A DNA stretch of 14,983 nucleotides from assembly GCA_030151225.1 (NCBI GenBank), contig JASLEG010000007.1, positions 1 to 14,983 on the forward strand, written 5' to 3'. This document shows, piece after piece, positions 6,096 through 12,990 of this stretch. The notes below the pieces were generated by a model. That model was not told where the DNA came from. It did not search any database and was given only the letters and a program-made list of their open reading frames with translations. Positions within the stretch are counted from its first letter, which is position 1. Each line of letters starts with the position of its first letter. The DNA comes from Burkholderia sp. (GTDB taxonomy: Bacteria; Pseudomonadota; Gammaproteobacteria; Burkholderiales; Burkholderiaceae). Made by a program: the position numbers and the translations under genes.

Positions 6096-7364
6096 CTACC
6101 CCGCCCCTTCCGCCCGCCGCGCCTCCGCCGCCTCGGCCCCGCGCCACAACACCGCCAAGCCGATCGCCACCAGCGCCGCGAGCGCGCACCACGCCGTGCC
6201 GTAGCGGAACCGGTCCGCCACCAGCCCGAACACCGGCGGCAACACGCTGATCGCCACCATGTTCAGCGTCATCGAGAAGCTCAGCGTGGAGGCCACCACG
6301 GCCTTCGGCGCCATCTCCGCGATCTGCAGCAGGTACAGCGGATACCAGCCCACGCCGAACACGCCCACCACGCAGAAGATCGCCGTCAGCACGGACCGCG
6401 GCGTGGCCGCCGGCAAGGCCACGAGCGCGAGCAGCGCGGCGACGCACACCAGCATGCACACGCCGAGCGAACGCAGCCGGCGCCCCGGCCACGCGCGATC
6501 GCTGATCCACGCGAGCCCGATGCGCCCCGCGATGCCGAGCCATTGCGAAACGGAAAACAGCAGTGCTGCGGCGACCACCGAGTAATGAAAACGCGCCGCC
6601 ACGAAGGGAATCGCGTAGGTGGCGAACGTGTACTGGAACGTGACCATCGCGGCACCCGCGAGCATCACCGGCCACAGCTGCGCCTGCCCGGCCACCAGCC
6701 GGATCGACTGCAGCAGCTTCGGCGGCGCGGCCGACGGCATGCCGGCGGCCTGGCGCCCGTCGCGATGCAGCAGCGCGAACAGCACGCCGCCCGCGATCCC
6801 CACCGCGCCCTGCACGGCCAGCGCCGTGCGCCAGCCGCCGCCGGCGGCCAGCAGCGGCAACAGCATCGCCGCGATCGCCGTGCCGAGCGGCAAGCCGGCC
6901 TGACGCACGCCGGTGGCCATGCCACGCTCGTGCGGCGCGAACCAGCGTACGATGGCGCGCGTTCCGCCCGGCTGCACGGAGGCATAGGACGCCCCCACCA
7001 GCGCCACGAAGGCCAGCAGCACCGGAAACGACGGCGCCAGCAACGCCCCGGCCATCGCCGCGGCCCCCATCGTGATCATGGTCGCGCCCACCACGCTGCG
7101 CTCGCCGAAGCGGTCGATCAGCCAGCCGAGCAGCAGCATCGTCACGACCTGCCCGCCGTTCAGCGCGGTGACGGCCAGCGCGCCGGCCGCGCCGGACAGA
7201 TGGAAGGCGCCCTGCAGCGAGGGAATCAGCGTATAGATGCCCTGCGCGGTGATCGAGGCACTGGTCTGCGCCAGCGCGGCCACGCCGAGCACGATCCAGC
7301 GATAGCGGTCGGCGGCGAGCACGGCACCGGCCGGAGCGGGGGTTGATGATGGGTTGGGTCTCAC
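6096..7364 (-). CDS. Major facilitator superfamily (MFS) transporter
   Basis: A 422-aa inner-membrane protein with about 12 hydrophobic segments in two six-helix halves, the usual MFS size. The loop between TM2 and TM3 (residues about 80-92) reads GWLIDRFGERSVV, a good MFS motif A (G-x-L-x-D-R-x-G-R). Another conserved stretch is RWFAPHERGMATGVRQAGLP near residues 138-157. The first half is typical of MFS_1 carriers for small organic substrates. The substrate cannot be read from the sequence. The GTG at 7364 is the first start in frame, with only a weak ribosome-binding site. The gene is divergent from a MocR-type regulator across 210 bp, so it is probably that protein's target. It may export or import an amine, amino acid or vitamin-like compound. 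This is chromosomal DNA just beyond the tRNA. Confidence 0.88.
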   Translation of the reverse strand: MRPNPSSTPAPAGAVLAADRYRWIVLGVAALAQTSASITAQGIYTLIPSLQGAFHLSGAAGALAVTALNGGQVVTMLLLGWLIDRFGERSVVGATMITMGAAAMAGALLAPSFPVLLAFVALVGASYASVQPGGTRAIVRWFAPHERGMATGVRQAGLPLGTAIAAMLLPLLAAGGGWRTALAVQGAVGIAGGVLFALLHRDGRQAAGMPSAAPPKLLQSIRLVAGQAQLWPVMLAGAAMVTFQYTFATYAIPFVAARFHYSVVAAALLFSVSQWLGIAGRIGLAWISDRAWPGRRLRSLGVCMLVCVAALLALVALPAATPRSVLTAIFCVVGVFGVGWYPLYLLQIAEMAPKAVVASTLSFSMTLNMVAISVLPPVFGLVADRFRYGTAWCALAALVAIGLAVLWRGAEAAEARRAEGAG

Positions 7365-7574
7365 ACGTGCGGTCCGTCGGGGTCGTGACTGGCGACGGCG
7401 GCCTCCCCTGTCCGGTCACGCCACGCCGATCGACCCATGTTCGTGTATCGGCGCGGCGCGCGGCACATACAGATCGGCGCGAAAACGACCTGCATAGACG
7501 CCCGCGCAACGCGCGACGCATTGCTAAAATGGCCGCCGTCCCTCCCACCGCTCATCCGGGCCGCCGCTCGCGCC
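7365..7574. promoter_or_regulatory. Divergent MFS/MocR promoter region with repeated ATCGGCG boxes
   Basis: 210 bp between two divergent starts. The heptamer ATCGGCG occurs at 7447-7453 and 7473-7479, each followed by CG, and in inverted form at 7424-7430, with centres 23 and 26 bp apart. MocR regulators often bind spaced direct repeats in such regions, so these are candidate operators. In GC-rich DNA short matches are common. TAAAAT at 7525-7530 is a possible -10 for the regulator and would place transcription start upstream of the ATG at 7575. Confidence 0.4.
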
Positions 7575-9026
7575 ATGTCAGGAAAATATCGCGCCATCGC
7601 CGCGCACTACGCACACGCCATCGACCACGGTGGCCTGGCCCCCGGCGAACGGCTGCCGTCGCTACGCGAGCTGGCCACGCTGCACCGCGTCTCGCTCGCC
7701 ACCACGATCGAGGCCTGCCGCCTGCTCGAGCAGCAGGGTTATGCCGAGGCGCGCCCGCGCTCGGGCTACTTCGTTCGCGATCCGAAGCGTCAGGCGACAC
7801 AACGCCTGCCCCGGCCGGCCGACGATTCCGCAACCGGACCGGCACCACAGATCGATCCCGCCGACTACGTGGGCGTGCACGAGCGCATCTCGGTGATGCT
7901 CGCGCGCGCCCTGCAGCAACCGCCAGCGGTCGATCTGGGCCGGGCGATCTGCGCGCCGTCGATGTACCCCGGCGCGGCGTTGCGTGAGCACGCGCTGCGC
8001 ATCCTGCGCGCGCGGCCGACGCTCTACGACGCGAGTCCGAACCCGGCCGGCGTGCGCCGCCTGAAGGAGGCGATCGCGCGTCTGTCCACCCTGCGCGGGC
8101 TGGGCGTCGATCCGGACAGCGTGCTGGTCACGCACGGCTGCAGCGAGGCGCTGTCGCTGGCGTTGCGCGCGGTGACCTCGCCAGGCGACGTGGTCGCGCT
8201 CGAATCACCGTGCTACTACGGCATCCTGCACATCGTGGAGTCGCTGAACCTGCGCGCGGTGGAAATCCCGACCGATCCCGCAACCGGCATGTCGATCGAC
8301 GGGCTGGAAATCGCGATGAACCGCCCCGAAGGCATTCGGGCCGTGATCTGCTCGCCCACCATTCACAACCCGCTGGGCTGCTCGATGCCGGACGCCGCGA
8401 AGGCCCGGCTCGCCGCGTTGTGCGAGCGGCATGCGATTCCGGTGATCGAGGACGACAGCTACGGCGCCTTCCACGCGAGCCCGGCCGACGCCCGCCCGCT
8501 GAAGGCCTGGGACACGAGCGGCAACGTGATCTACTGCAGCTCGCTGAGCAAGTCGCTCTCGCCCGGCGCGCGGATCGGCTGGCTGGTCGGCGGGAAATGG
8601 CAGAACCGGATCGCGATGCTGATGTATGCGGTGTCGCGCCATCAAGAGGAAGTGCCGCAGCTGGCCATGGCGGACTACCTGGCCGGCAACGGTTTCGTGC
8701 GCCAGATGCGGCGCACGCAGGCGCAACTGGCCCGGCAGCGCAAGCTGCTGGCCGATGCGATCGAGCGGTATTTTCCGCGCGGCACGCACCTGACCCGCCC
8801 CGATGCGGGCCTGGTGCTGTGGGTGAGCCTGCCCGGCAGGCCGGACACGGATCGCCTGTTCGAGCTCGCGCTCGACGAGGGCATCCGCATCAGCCCGGGC
8901 TCGATGTTCTCGAACACGGGCCGCTACGCCCACTGCATGCGCCTGAGCGCCGGCATGCCGATCGATTCCCGGCTCGAGGCGGCATTGGCGCGGCTCGGTC
9001 AGCTGATTGCCGCCCTGCCGCAATGA
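7575..9026 (+). CDS. MocR-family regulator (GntR HTH fused to PLP aminotransferase-like domain)
   Basis: A 483-aa protein from the ATG at 7575. Residues 1-72 are a GntR winged helix (YRAIAAHYAHAIDHGGLAPG, then ERLPSLRELATLHRVS and GYAEARPRSGYFV). A linker follows, then a fold-type-I aminotransferase-like domain from about residue 95. Visible PLP features are THGCSEALSLAL, the YYG stacking segment, CSPTIHNPLG, the EDDSYGAF aspartate, and the Schiff-base lysine K326 in SSLSKSLSPGARIG. MocR proteins sense PLP or its amino-acid adducts and control nearby genes; here the divergent MFS transporter is the obvious target. The frame extends to an ATG at 7437, but the extra 46 residues lack family character and precede the likely promoter. 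The start at 7575 matches where the HTH should begin, though no strong Shine-Dalgarno is present. Confidence 0.9.
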   Translation: MSGKYRAIAAHYAHAIDHGGLAPGERLPSLRELATLHRVSLATTIEACRLLEQQGYAEARPRSGYFVRDPKRQATQRLPRPADDSATGPAPQIDPADYVGVHERISVMLARALQQPPAVDLGRAICAPSMYPGAALREHALRILRARPTLYDASPNPAGVRRLKEAIARLSTLRGLGVDPDSVLVTHGCSEALSLALRAVTSPGDVVALESPCYYGILHIVESLNLRAVEIPTDPATGMSIDGLEIAMNRPEGIRAVICSPTIHNPLGCSMPDAAKARLAALCERHAIPVIEDDSYGAFHASPADARPLKAWDTSGNVIYCSSLSKSLSPGARIGWLVGGKWQNRIAMLMYAVSRHQEEVPQLAMADYLAGNGFVRQMRRTQAQLARQRKLLADAIERYFPRGTHLTRPDAGLVLWVSLPGRPDTDRLFELALDEGIRISPGSMFSNTGRYAHCMRLSAGMPIDSRLEAALARLGQLIAALPQ

Positions 9027-9032
9027 TTCGAC

Positions 9033-9060
9033 AACGTTTGCGTAAACGTTTTTAAAAACG
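9033..9060. terminator. AT-rich bidirectional terminator zone after the MocR gene
   Basis: AACGTTT (9033-9039) pairs with AAACGTT (9044-9050) around a 4-nt loop and is followed by TTT. It overlaps a perfect 14-bp palindrome, CGTTTTTAAAAACG (9047-9060). It starts 6 nt after the MocR stop and covers the stop of the convergent pilin gene, so it may end both transcripts. The stem is short and poor in GC, so efficiency is uncertain. Confidence 0.45.
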
Positions 9061-9222
9061 GTCAAAAAAACTCGCGACGAACACGAACATGTCGCTCACC
9101 CGTTCACCGATCGCATGCATGCCGATCGATGACACCCCGATCAGCGATGCGCTGATCACCCCGTATTCCACTGCGGTCACGCCTGACTCGTCTGCCAGAA
9201 AACGCGCCAATAAGGCCTTCAT
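9052..9222 (-). CDS. Orphan Flp-family type IVb pilin (56 aa)
   Basis: Read on the - strand from the ATG at 9222, with GGGGA about 6 nt upstream. The product starts MKALLARFLADESGVTAVEY. It shows the hallmark Flp prepilin arrangement: a short basic leader, a cleavage site G14|V15, Glu at +5 (E19) and Tyr at +6 (Y20), then a hydrophobic segment (GVISASLIGVSSIGMHAIG) and a short tail. A TadV/CpaA-type prepilin peptidase would remove the leader, and the pilin would assemble through a Tad system; neither is in this window. The length matches Flp pilins (50-70 aa). The hydrophobic helix is broken by more Ser and Gly than usual and by His36, so it may be a minor or divergent pilin. It is convergent with the MocR gene. 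Confidence 0.78.
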   Translation of the reverse strand: MKALLARFLADESGVTAVEYGVISASLIGVSSIGMHAIGERVSDMFVFVASFFDRF

Positions 9223-9764
9223 GTTGATTCCCCGATCCGTCGTGTGAGATGGCTGTTCGCTCTTTTCTCTCTAGGTTGTTATGTTGTGAGGCGATCTTAC
9301 CGCGACCAAAACGACAAAAGCGTGGCGAACCATCAGGAACTGTCAGAAGTTGTCGCGTTTCGGCATGTGCGCGACACCTGTCACGATGCGAAACGTGAAG
9401 GCGCCAGATCACGCATGACGCGCCCCCTGCGCCGCTCCCTCCGGCAACTGTTCCGGCACCGAAATACAACCCGATTTCCGACGCACGCTCCCGCGCCCCT
9501 TCCCGCAGGCTCATACGTTCGTTTGAATCGGCGTGTTTGAATTCGCACGATCGTTCGCCCGAATATCGCGCCACGCCGCGTTCCGCCGCGTCGCAACACG
9601 CTGCGCGAATGTTTGGTGCCGCTTCTCTAGGCCGCGCATGCCAGACTTTCACGGCAGTCGGAAATCAACGCACCGACGCGCCGTGTATCGACGACATACC
9701 GGCATATCGACACAAGGCCCGGGCAACTTGAGCGCCACGCGCCGATCGACAGGGAGACGACACC
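9223..9764. other. 541-bp intergenic region
   Basis: This stretch between the pilin gene (-) and the lipoprotein gene (+) has lower GC and irregular composition. It must hold the pilin promoter (about 9240-9300) and the lipoprotein promoter. TTGAAT at 9537-9542 with GAATAT at 9561-9566 (18-nt spacer) is the only, weak, promoter-like pair seen for the lipoprotein. ORFs here (such as 9104-9652 on - and 9537-9731 on +) have no recognisable protein character or good ribosome-binding site. I see no tRNA or clear structured RNA. Confidence 0.5.
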
Positions 9765-11951
9765 ATGCGTTCATCGGCTTCGCGTGCCCGGCGCACGCGC
9801 TTCGCGCCTGCGCGCCACGTTCGCGGCGGGCCCCGGATGTCCCGGCCGTTCGCTGCCATCGCGATCGCCGCATCGCTGCTCGCGGCCGGCTGCGCCGAGC
9901 CGTCGGCCGGCGCGCGCGCCGACGCGAGCGGCGCGATCCCGACACTCGATCGCGACAAGGCCGCCCAACTGCAGCACGAACGGCAACTGGCCCGCACGGT
10001 GCCGACGCTCGGCGCGATCCGGCTCGCGCAGCCGCGCCCGGCCACGCTGCGCGATTCGGGCCAGGACGGCGCGATCACGATGCTGCGCGACGTGGATTTC
10101 CGCATCGTCGGCGACCTCGGCTTCTACGTGCACCAATTGTCGGCCACGCTGCAGCCCGCGCACGCCGGCGCGCCGATCGTGTTCGACGATCCGTCGAGCT
10201 TCTCGATCGCCGTGCATCGCGGCATCGTCACGCTCGACGACACGAAGCTCACGGCGGTGTTCAACACCTACCTGTTCGGCTATCGCAACGCGCCGCTGCG
10301 CCGCCTGAAGGTGTCGGCCGGCGACGGCGTGATCCACCTGCAGGGCGAGATGCAGCGCGGCGGCTGGGTGCCGTTCGCGCTCACGGGCACGCTCGCGGCG
10401 CGCGGCGGCACCCAGCTCGTGTTCCATCCGACCGAGGTGCACGTGCAGGGCAAGGATGCCGGCCCGGTGATGCGCGCGGCGAACGTGACGATGGCCGATC
10501 TGCTGAAGATCGACACGCCGGTCGCGAAGCTGACCGGCGACGATCTGGTGATGGACGTCGGCAAGCTGATGCCGCCGCCGCAACTGAAGCTGACCGTGGT
10601 GGCGCTGCGCATCACGCCGGCTGGGCTCGACCTCGCGTTCGACGACGGCACGCACGCCGGCTTCGCGATGCCCGACGGCGCGCCGCAGCAGGCCATGCTG
10701 ATCCGCGGCGGCGACGTGAAGTTCATGCGCTCGATGCCGATGAACGCCGACATCCTGATCGGGCCGCCGCCATCGACTCCGGCCAAGGCACCGTTCGTGT
10801 TCGATCTGTACCACTATCGCGATCAGGTATCGGCCGGTTATTTCAACTTCCAGCCGAGCGGCGCGATGACGATCCGGATTCCGTCCTATTCGGGCGGGGG
10901 CGCGCCGGCGCCAGCCGGCGCGATCGGCCCGGCCGCCGTGCGCCTGAACGACAGCTTCGCGATCGCCCAGCAGGCGGCGCTGCGCGACGCGCGCCAGCGC
11001 TGGTTCGGCGATGCGTCGCCGGCATCGTCGCCCGCGCCGAACCCGGCAATCAAACCGACCGGCAACGCCCCCGCCGACGAGCGCCGCGTCTCGAACCGCA
11101 TCACCTCGATCCAGCTGCGCAACGTGGACTTCACGATCTCGGGCCACATCGGCTTCCACGTGGACCGGCTCGACGCGCAGATGGTGCCACGCCGCGCCGG
11201 CGAGCCCGTCGATCTGGACGATCCGAACCAGTACGACATCCGCATCCTCGGCGGCTCGGTGCTGGAGCCCTGGCCGGCCATGAACGCGCTGTTCAACGAC
11301 TATCTGCTCGACTACACGCCGCGCGCGCTGAACGACCTGAAGCTCGCGCCGGACGGCACGCAGCTGCGCGTGACGGGCGGCATCAAGCTGTGGAATCACG
11401 TGCCGCCGGGCGTGTGGCTGCCCACCTCGATGACGGGCACGATCTCGGTGCTCGACGGGCGCCACATCGCCTACACGCCGTCGCAGGTGTCGGTGCTCGG
11501 CGTGCCGCAGGCGAAGCTGCTGCACGCGCTCGGCATCGAGCTCGCGTCGCTGACGCCGCTGCGCCGGCGCGGCGCCGAACTGCGCGGCGACGCGCTGGTG
11601 CTCGACCAGTACACGGTGTTTCCGCCGCCGGTGCTGAAAGGCCAGCTCGCGCAGGCGAGCGTCGAGCCGAACGGCCTGCGCCTGAACTTCAACCGCGCCG
11701 CCGACGCACCGCCGCTGCCGAAGCCGGGCACCGGCGCGGCCAGCTACATCTGGATGGAAGGCGGCGACATGAAGATGTTCAACGTGCTGGAGACCAACCT
11801 GCGCGCGCTGATCGAGAACACGGCCGAGCCGGGCCCGCTGCGCTTCGATCTGTACGGCTATCGCGCGCAGGTCTCGAAGGGCTCGGTGCGCATGGCCGAC
11901 GACGGCACGCTGCGCGTCGATCTCGGCAAGCCGAATCCGCTCGCGCCCTGA
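9765..11951 (+). CDS. Predicted lipoprotein with two tandem copies of a domain of about 280 aa (728 aa)
   Basis: The ATG at 9765 follows AGGGAGA (9751-9757). An internal ATG at 9837 gives a tidier signal peptide, MSRPFAAIAIAASLLAAGC, with lipobox LAAGC and mature Cys at residue 43 of the long form. The body has two homologous units, about residues 104-385 and 446-725. Matching blocks include VDFRIVGDLGF / VDFTISGHIGF, FNTYLFGY / FNDYLLDY, PFALTGTL / PTSMTGTI, GDDLVMD / GDALVLD, and FDLYHYRDQVSAG / FDLYGYRAQVSKG. Alternating beta strands with repeated 'L-x-V-x-x-G-x-I-x-L-x-G' patterns resemble DUF2993/LmeA-like (TULIP) periplasmic lipid-binding proteins, as a weak inference. It is probably tethered to the periplasmic face of the inner or outer membrane. 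It stands alone and is followed by a strong terminator. The linker (about 386-445) is Pro/Ala-rich. Confidence 0.85.
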   Translation: MRSSASRARRTRFAPARHVRGGPRMSRPFAAIAIAASLLAAGCAEPSAGARADASGAIPTLDRDKAAQLQHERQLARTVPTLGAIRLAQPRPATLRDSGQDGAITMLRDVDFRIVGDLGFYVHQLSATLQPAHAGAPIVFDDPSSFSIAVHRGIVTLDDTKLTAVFNTYLFGYRNAPLRRLKVSAGDGVIHLQGEMQRGGWVPFALTGTLAARGGTQLVFHPTEVHVQGKDAGPVMRAANVTMADLLKIDTPVAKLTGDDLVMDVGKLMPPPQLKLTVVALRITPAGLDLAFDDGTHAGFAMPDGAPQQAMLIRGGDVKFMRSMPMNADILIGPPPSTPAKAPFVFDLYHYRDQVSAGYFNFQPSGAMTIRIPSYSGGGAPAPAGAIGPAAVRLNDSFAIAQQAALRDARQRWFGDASPASSPAPNPAIKPTGNAPADERRVSNRITSIQLRNVDFTISGHIGFHVDRLDAQMVPRRAGEPVDLDDPNQYDIRILGGSVLEPWPAMNALFNDYLLDYTPRALNDLKLAPDGTQLRVTGGIKLWNHVPPGVWLPTSMTGTISVLDGRHIAYTPSQVSVLGVPQAKLLHALGIELASLTPLRRRGAELRGDALVLDQYTVFPPPVLKGQLAQASVEPNGLRLNFNRAADAPPLPKPGTGAASYIWMEGGDMKMFNVLETNLRALIENTAEPGPLRFDLYGYRAQVSKGSVRMADDGTLRVDLGKPNPLAP

Positions 11952-11968
11952 TCCTTGCACGCACAACG

Positions 11969-12005
11969 AAAAAGCCCGCGAGGCCATCGGCTTCGCGGGC
12001 TTTTT
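11969..12005. terminator. Strong bidirectional intrinsic terminator
   Basis: AAAAAGCCCGCGA (11969-11981) pairs perfectly over 13 bp with TCGCGGGCTTTTT (11993-12005), with GCC/GGC further in and a 3-nt loop. It has T-runs on both strands. It lies 17 nt after the lipoprotein stop and 44 nt after the stop of the convergent merR gene, so it serves both. Confidence 0.92.
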
Positions 12006-12049
12006 CCCGGCAGCGGCACACCCATGCGCGTGCCGCCCTATCCATTCCT

Positions 12050-12454
12050 CTACCGGCGTTCGAGCCCCTCGATCACGTCGAGCAAGGCGCGCCGCAGCTG
12101 ATCGACGTCGACGGCCCCGGCCGCCTGCGCGTCCTGCGCCGCAGGGAACATCTCGTCCCGCTCGACGGGCATCGCGCGATCGCCGCCAGGCGAATCGAGC
12201 CGGTTGCGCGCCCCGTTGATCGTGAAGCCCTGTTCGTACAGCAGCTCGCGGATCCGCCGAATCAGCAGCACCTCGTGGTGCTGGTAATAGCGCCGGTTGC
12301 CGCGCCGCTTGACCGGCCGCAGTTGCGTGAACTCCTGCTCCCAATACCGCAGCACATGCGGCTTGACACCGCACAACTCGCTGACTTCACCAATCGTGAA
12401 ATAGCGCTTCGCGGGAATCGGGGGCAACACGACTTTCTCAACCGTCGATGTCAT
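12050..12454 (-). CDS. MerR-family transcriptional regulator (conserved after ihfA)
   Basis: A 134-aa protein. Residues about 17-85 form the MerR winged HTH: KRYFTIGEVSELCGVKPHVL followed by RYWEQEFTQL, then wing residues RRGNRRYY and LIRRIRELLYEQGFTINGAR. The C-terminal 50 residues are short, Asp/Ala-rich and end in a helix (DVDQLRRALLDVIEGLERR). No cysteine cluster for metal sensing is present, so this is the MlrA/YcgE-like small type without a known ligand. It lies 61 nt downstream of ihfA in the same direction, an order conserved in betaproteobacteria, and is the last gene of the pheT-ihfA-merR run. Targets are unknown. The start at 12454 has a weak Shine-Dalgarno. Confidence 0.9.
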   Translation of the reverse strand: MTSTVEKVVLPPIPAKRYFTIGEVSELCGVKPHVLRYWEQEFTQLRPVKRRGNRRYYQHHEVLLIRRIRELLYEQGFTINGARNRLDSPGGDRAMPVERDEMFPAAQDAQAAGAVDVDQLRRALLDVIEGLERR

Positions 12455-12515
12455 CGTCAGTCAGCCGTCGGTTAGCGCGGAGGCCGCGCGGCGGCACGCG
12501 ACGCGTGCCGGTCGA

Positions 12516-12917
12516 TCAGCGCTCGAGCGGAGCGTCGGCGCCGTTTTCGACGAGCGCCTTCAGCTTCTGGCTCGCGTGGAAGGTGACGACGCGGCGCGCC
12601 GCGATCGGAATCGCCTCGCCCGTCTTGGGGTTGCGCCCCGGGCGCTGCGGCTTGTCGCGCAGCTGGAAATTGCCGAAACCGGACAGCTTCACGCTTTCGC
12701 CGTTCTCGAGCGCATCGCGGATCACCTCGAAGAAGGCCTCGACCATGTCCTTCGCTTCGCGCTTGTTCAGCCCGACGCTGTCGAACAGCAACTCGGCCAG
12801 CTCGGCCTTCGTCAGCGTGGGCGTCTCGCCGGACTGCGCGGGCGCCACGTCGCGGTTCAGGGCACTGCGCTGCGCCGTCAGAAGGGCTTCGAATTCACTC
12901 GAGTTCATGTCATTCAT
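12516..12917 (-). CDS. ihfA: Integration host factor subunit alpha
   Basis: A 133-aa protein. From residue about 34 it matches IHF-alpha closely: LTKAELAELLFDSVGLNKRE, ENGESVKLSGFGNFQLRDK, then QRPGRNPKTGEAIPIAARRV and VTFHASQKLK. The P in GRNPKTGE is the DNA-intercalating proline of the beta arm. It pairs with IHF-beta to bend DNA in transcription, replication and site-specific recombination, including many phage integrase reactions. The protein has about 30 extra N-terminal residues compared with the 99-aa Escherichia coli protein, a feature I associate with Burkholderia. The start is MNDMNSSEFE at 12917; the ATG at 12908 is the alternative. It lies 73 nt after pheT in the same operon. A hairpin in that gap may tune its level. 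Confidence 0.96.
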   Translation of the reverse strand: MNDMNSSEFEALLTAQRSALNRDVAPAQSGETPTLTKAELAELLFDSVGLNKREAKDMVEAFFEVIRDALENGESVKLSGFGNFQLRDKPQRPGRNPKTGEAIPIAARRVVTFHASQKLKALVENGADAPLER

Positions 12918-12953
12918 ATCTGCAAAACTTGCGCATTATCCCTGGTCAAAACG

Positions 12954-12978
12954 GGCCGGAGCATGCCGCGCTCCGGCC
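12954..12978 (-). terminator. Hairpin with short U-run between pheT and ihfA (possible attenuator)
   Basis: GGCCGGAGC (12954-12962) pairs with GCTCCGGCC (12970-12978) over 9 bp with a 7-nt loop. On the - strand the stem is followed directly by CGTTTTGACC. This is a weak terminator-like structure 13 nt after the pheT stop and 36 nt before the ihfA start, suited to partial termination. Confidence 0.45.
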
Positions 12979-12990
12979 GGCTTCCGCGTA

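Noticed and set aside
7437..7574. Longer start (ATG at 7437) for the MocR gene
   Set aside because: The added 46 residues have no family character and precede a possible -10 at 7525-7530. The GntR helix begins just after the ATG at 7575.
9104..9652. 182-aa - strand ORF overlapping the pilin gene
   Set aside because: It has no domain and irregular composition, and it overlaps a Flp pilin frame with a clear prepilin motif and ribosome-binding site.
9537..9731. 64-aa + strand ORF upstream of the lipoprotein
   Set aside because: No ribosome-binding site, no recognisable protein pattern, and it lies in likely promoter DNA.
9533..12475. 980-aa + strand and 867-aa - strand open frames over the lipoprotein
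   Set aside because: Both are shadows of the 728-aa lipoprotein, which has a signal peptide, lipobox and internal homology. The shadows are Arg/Ala/His-rich.
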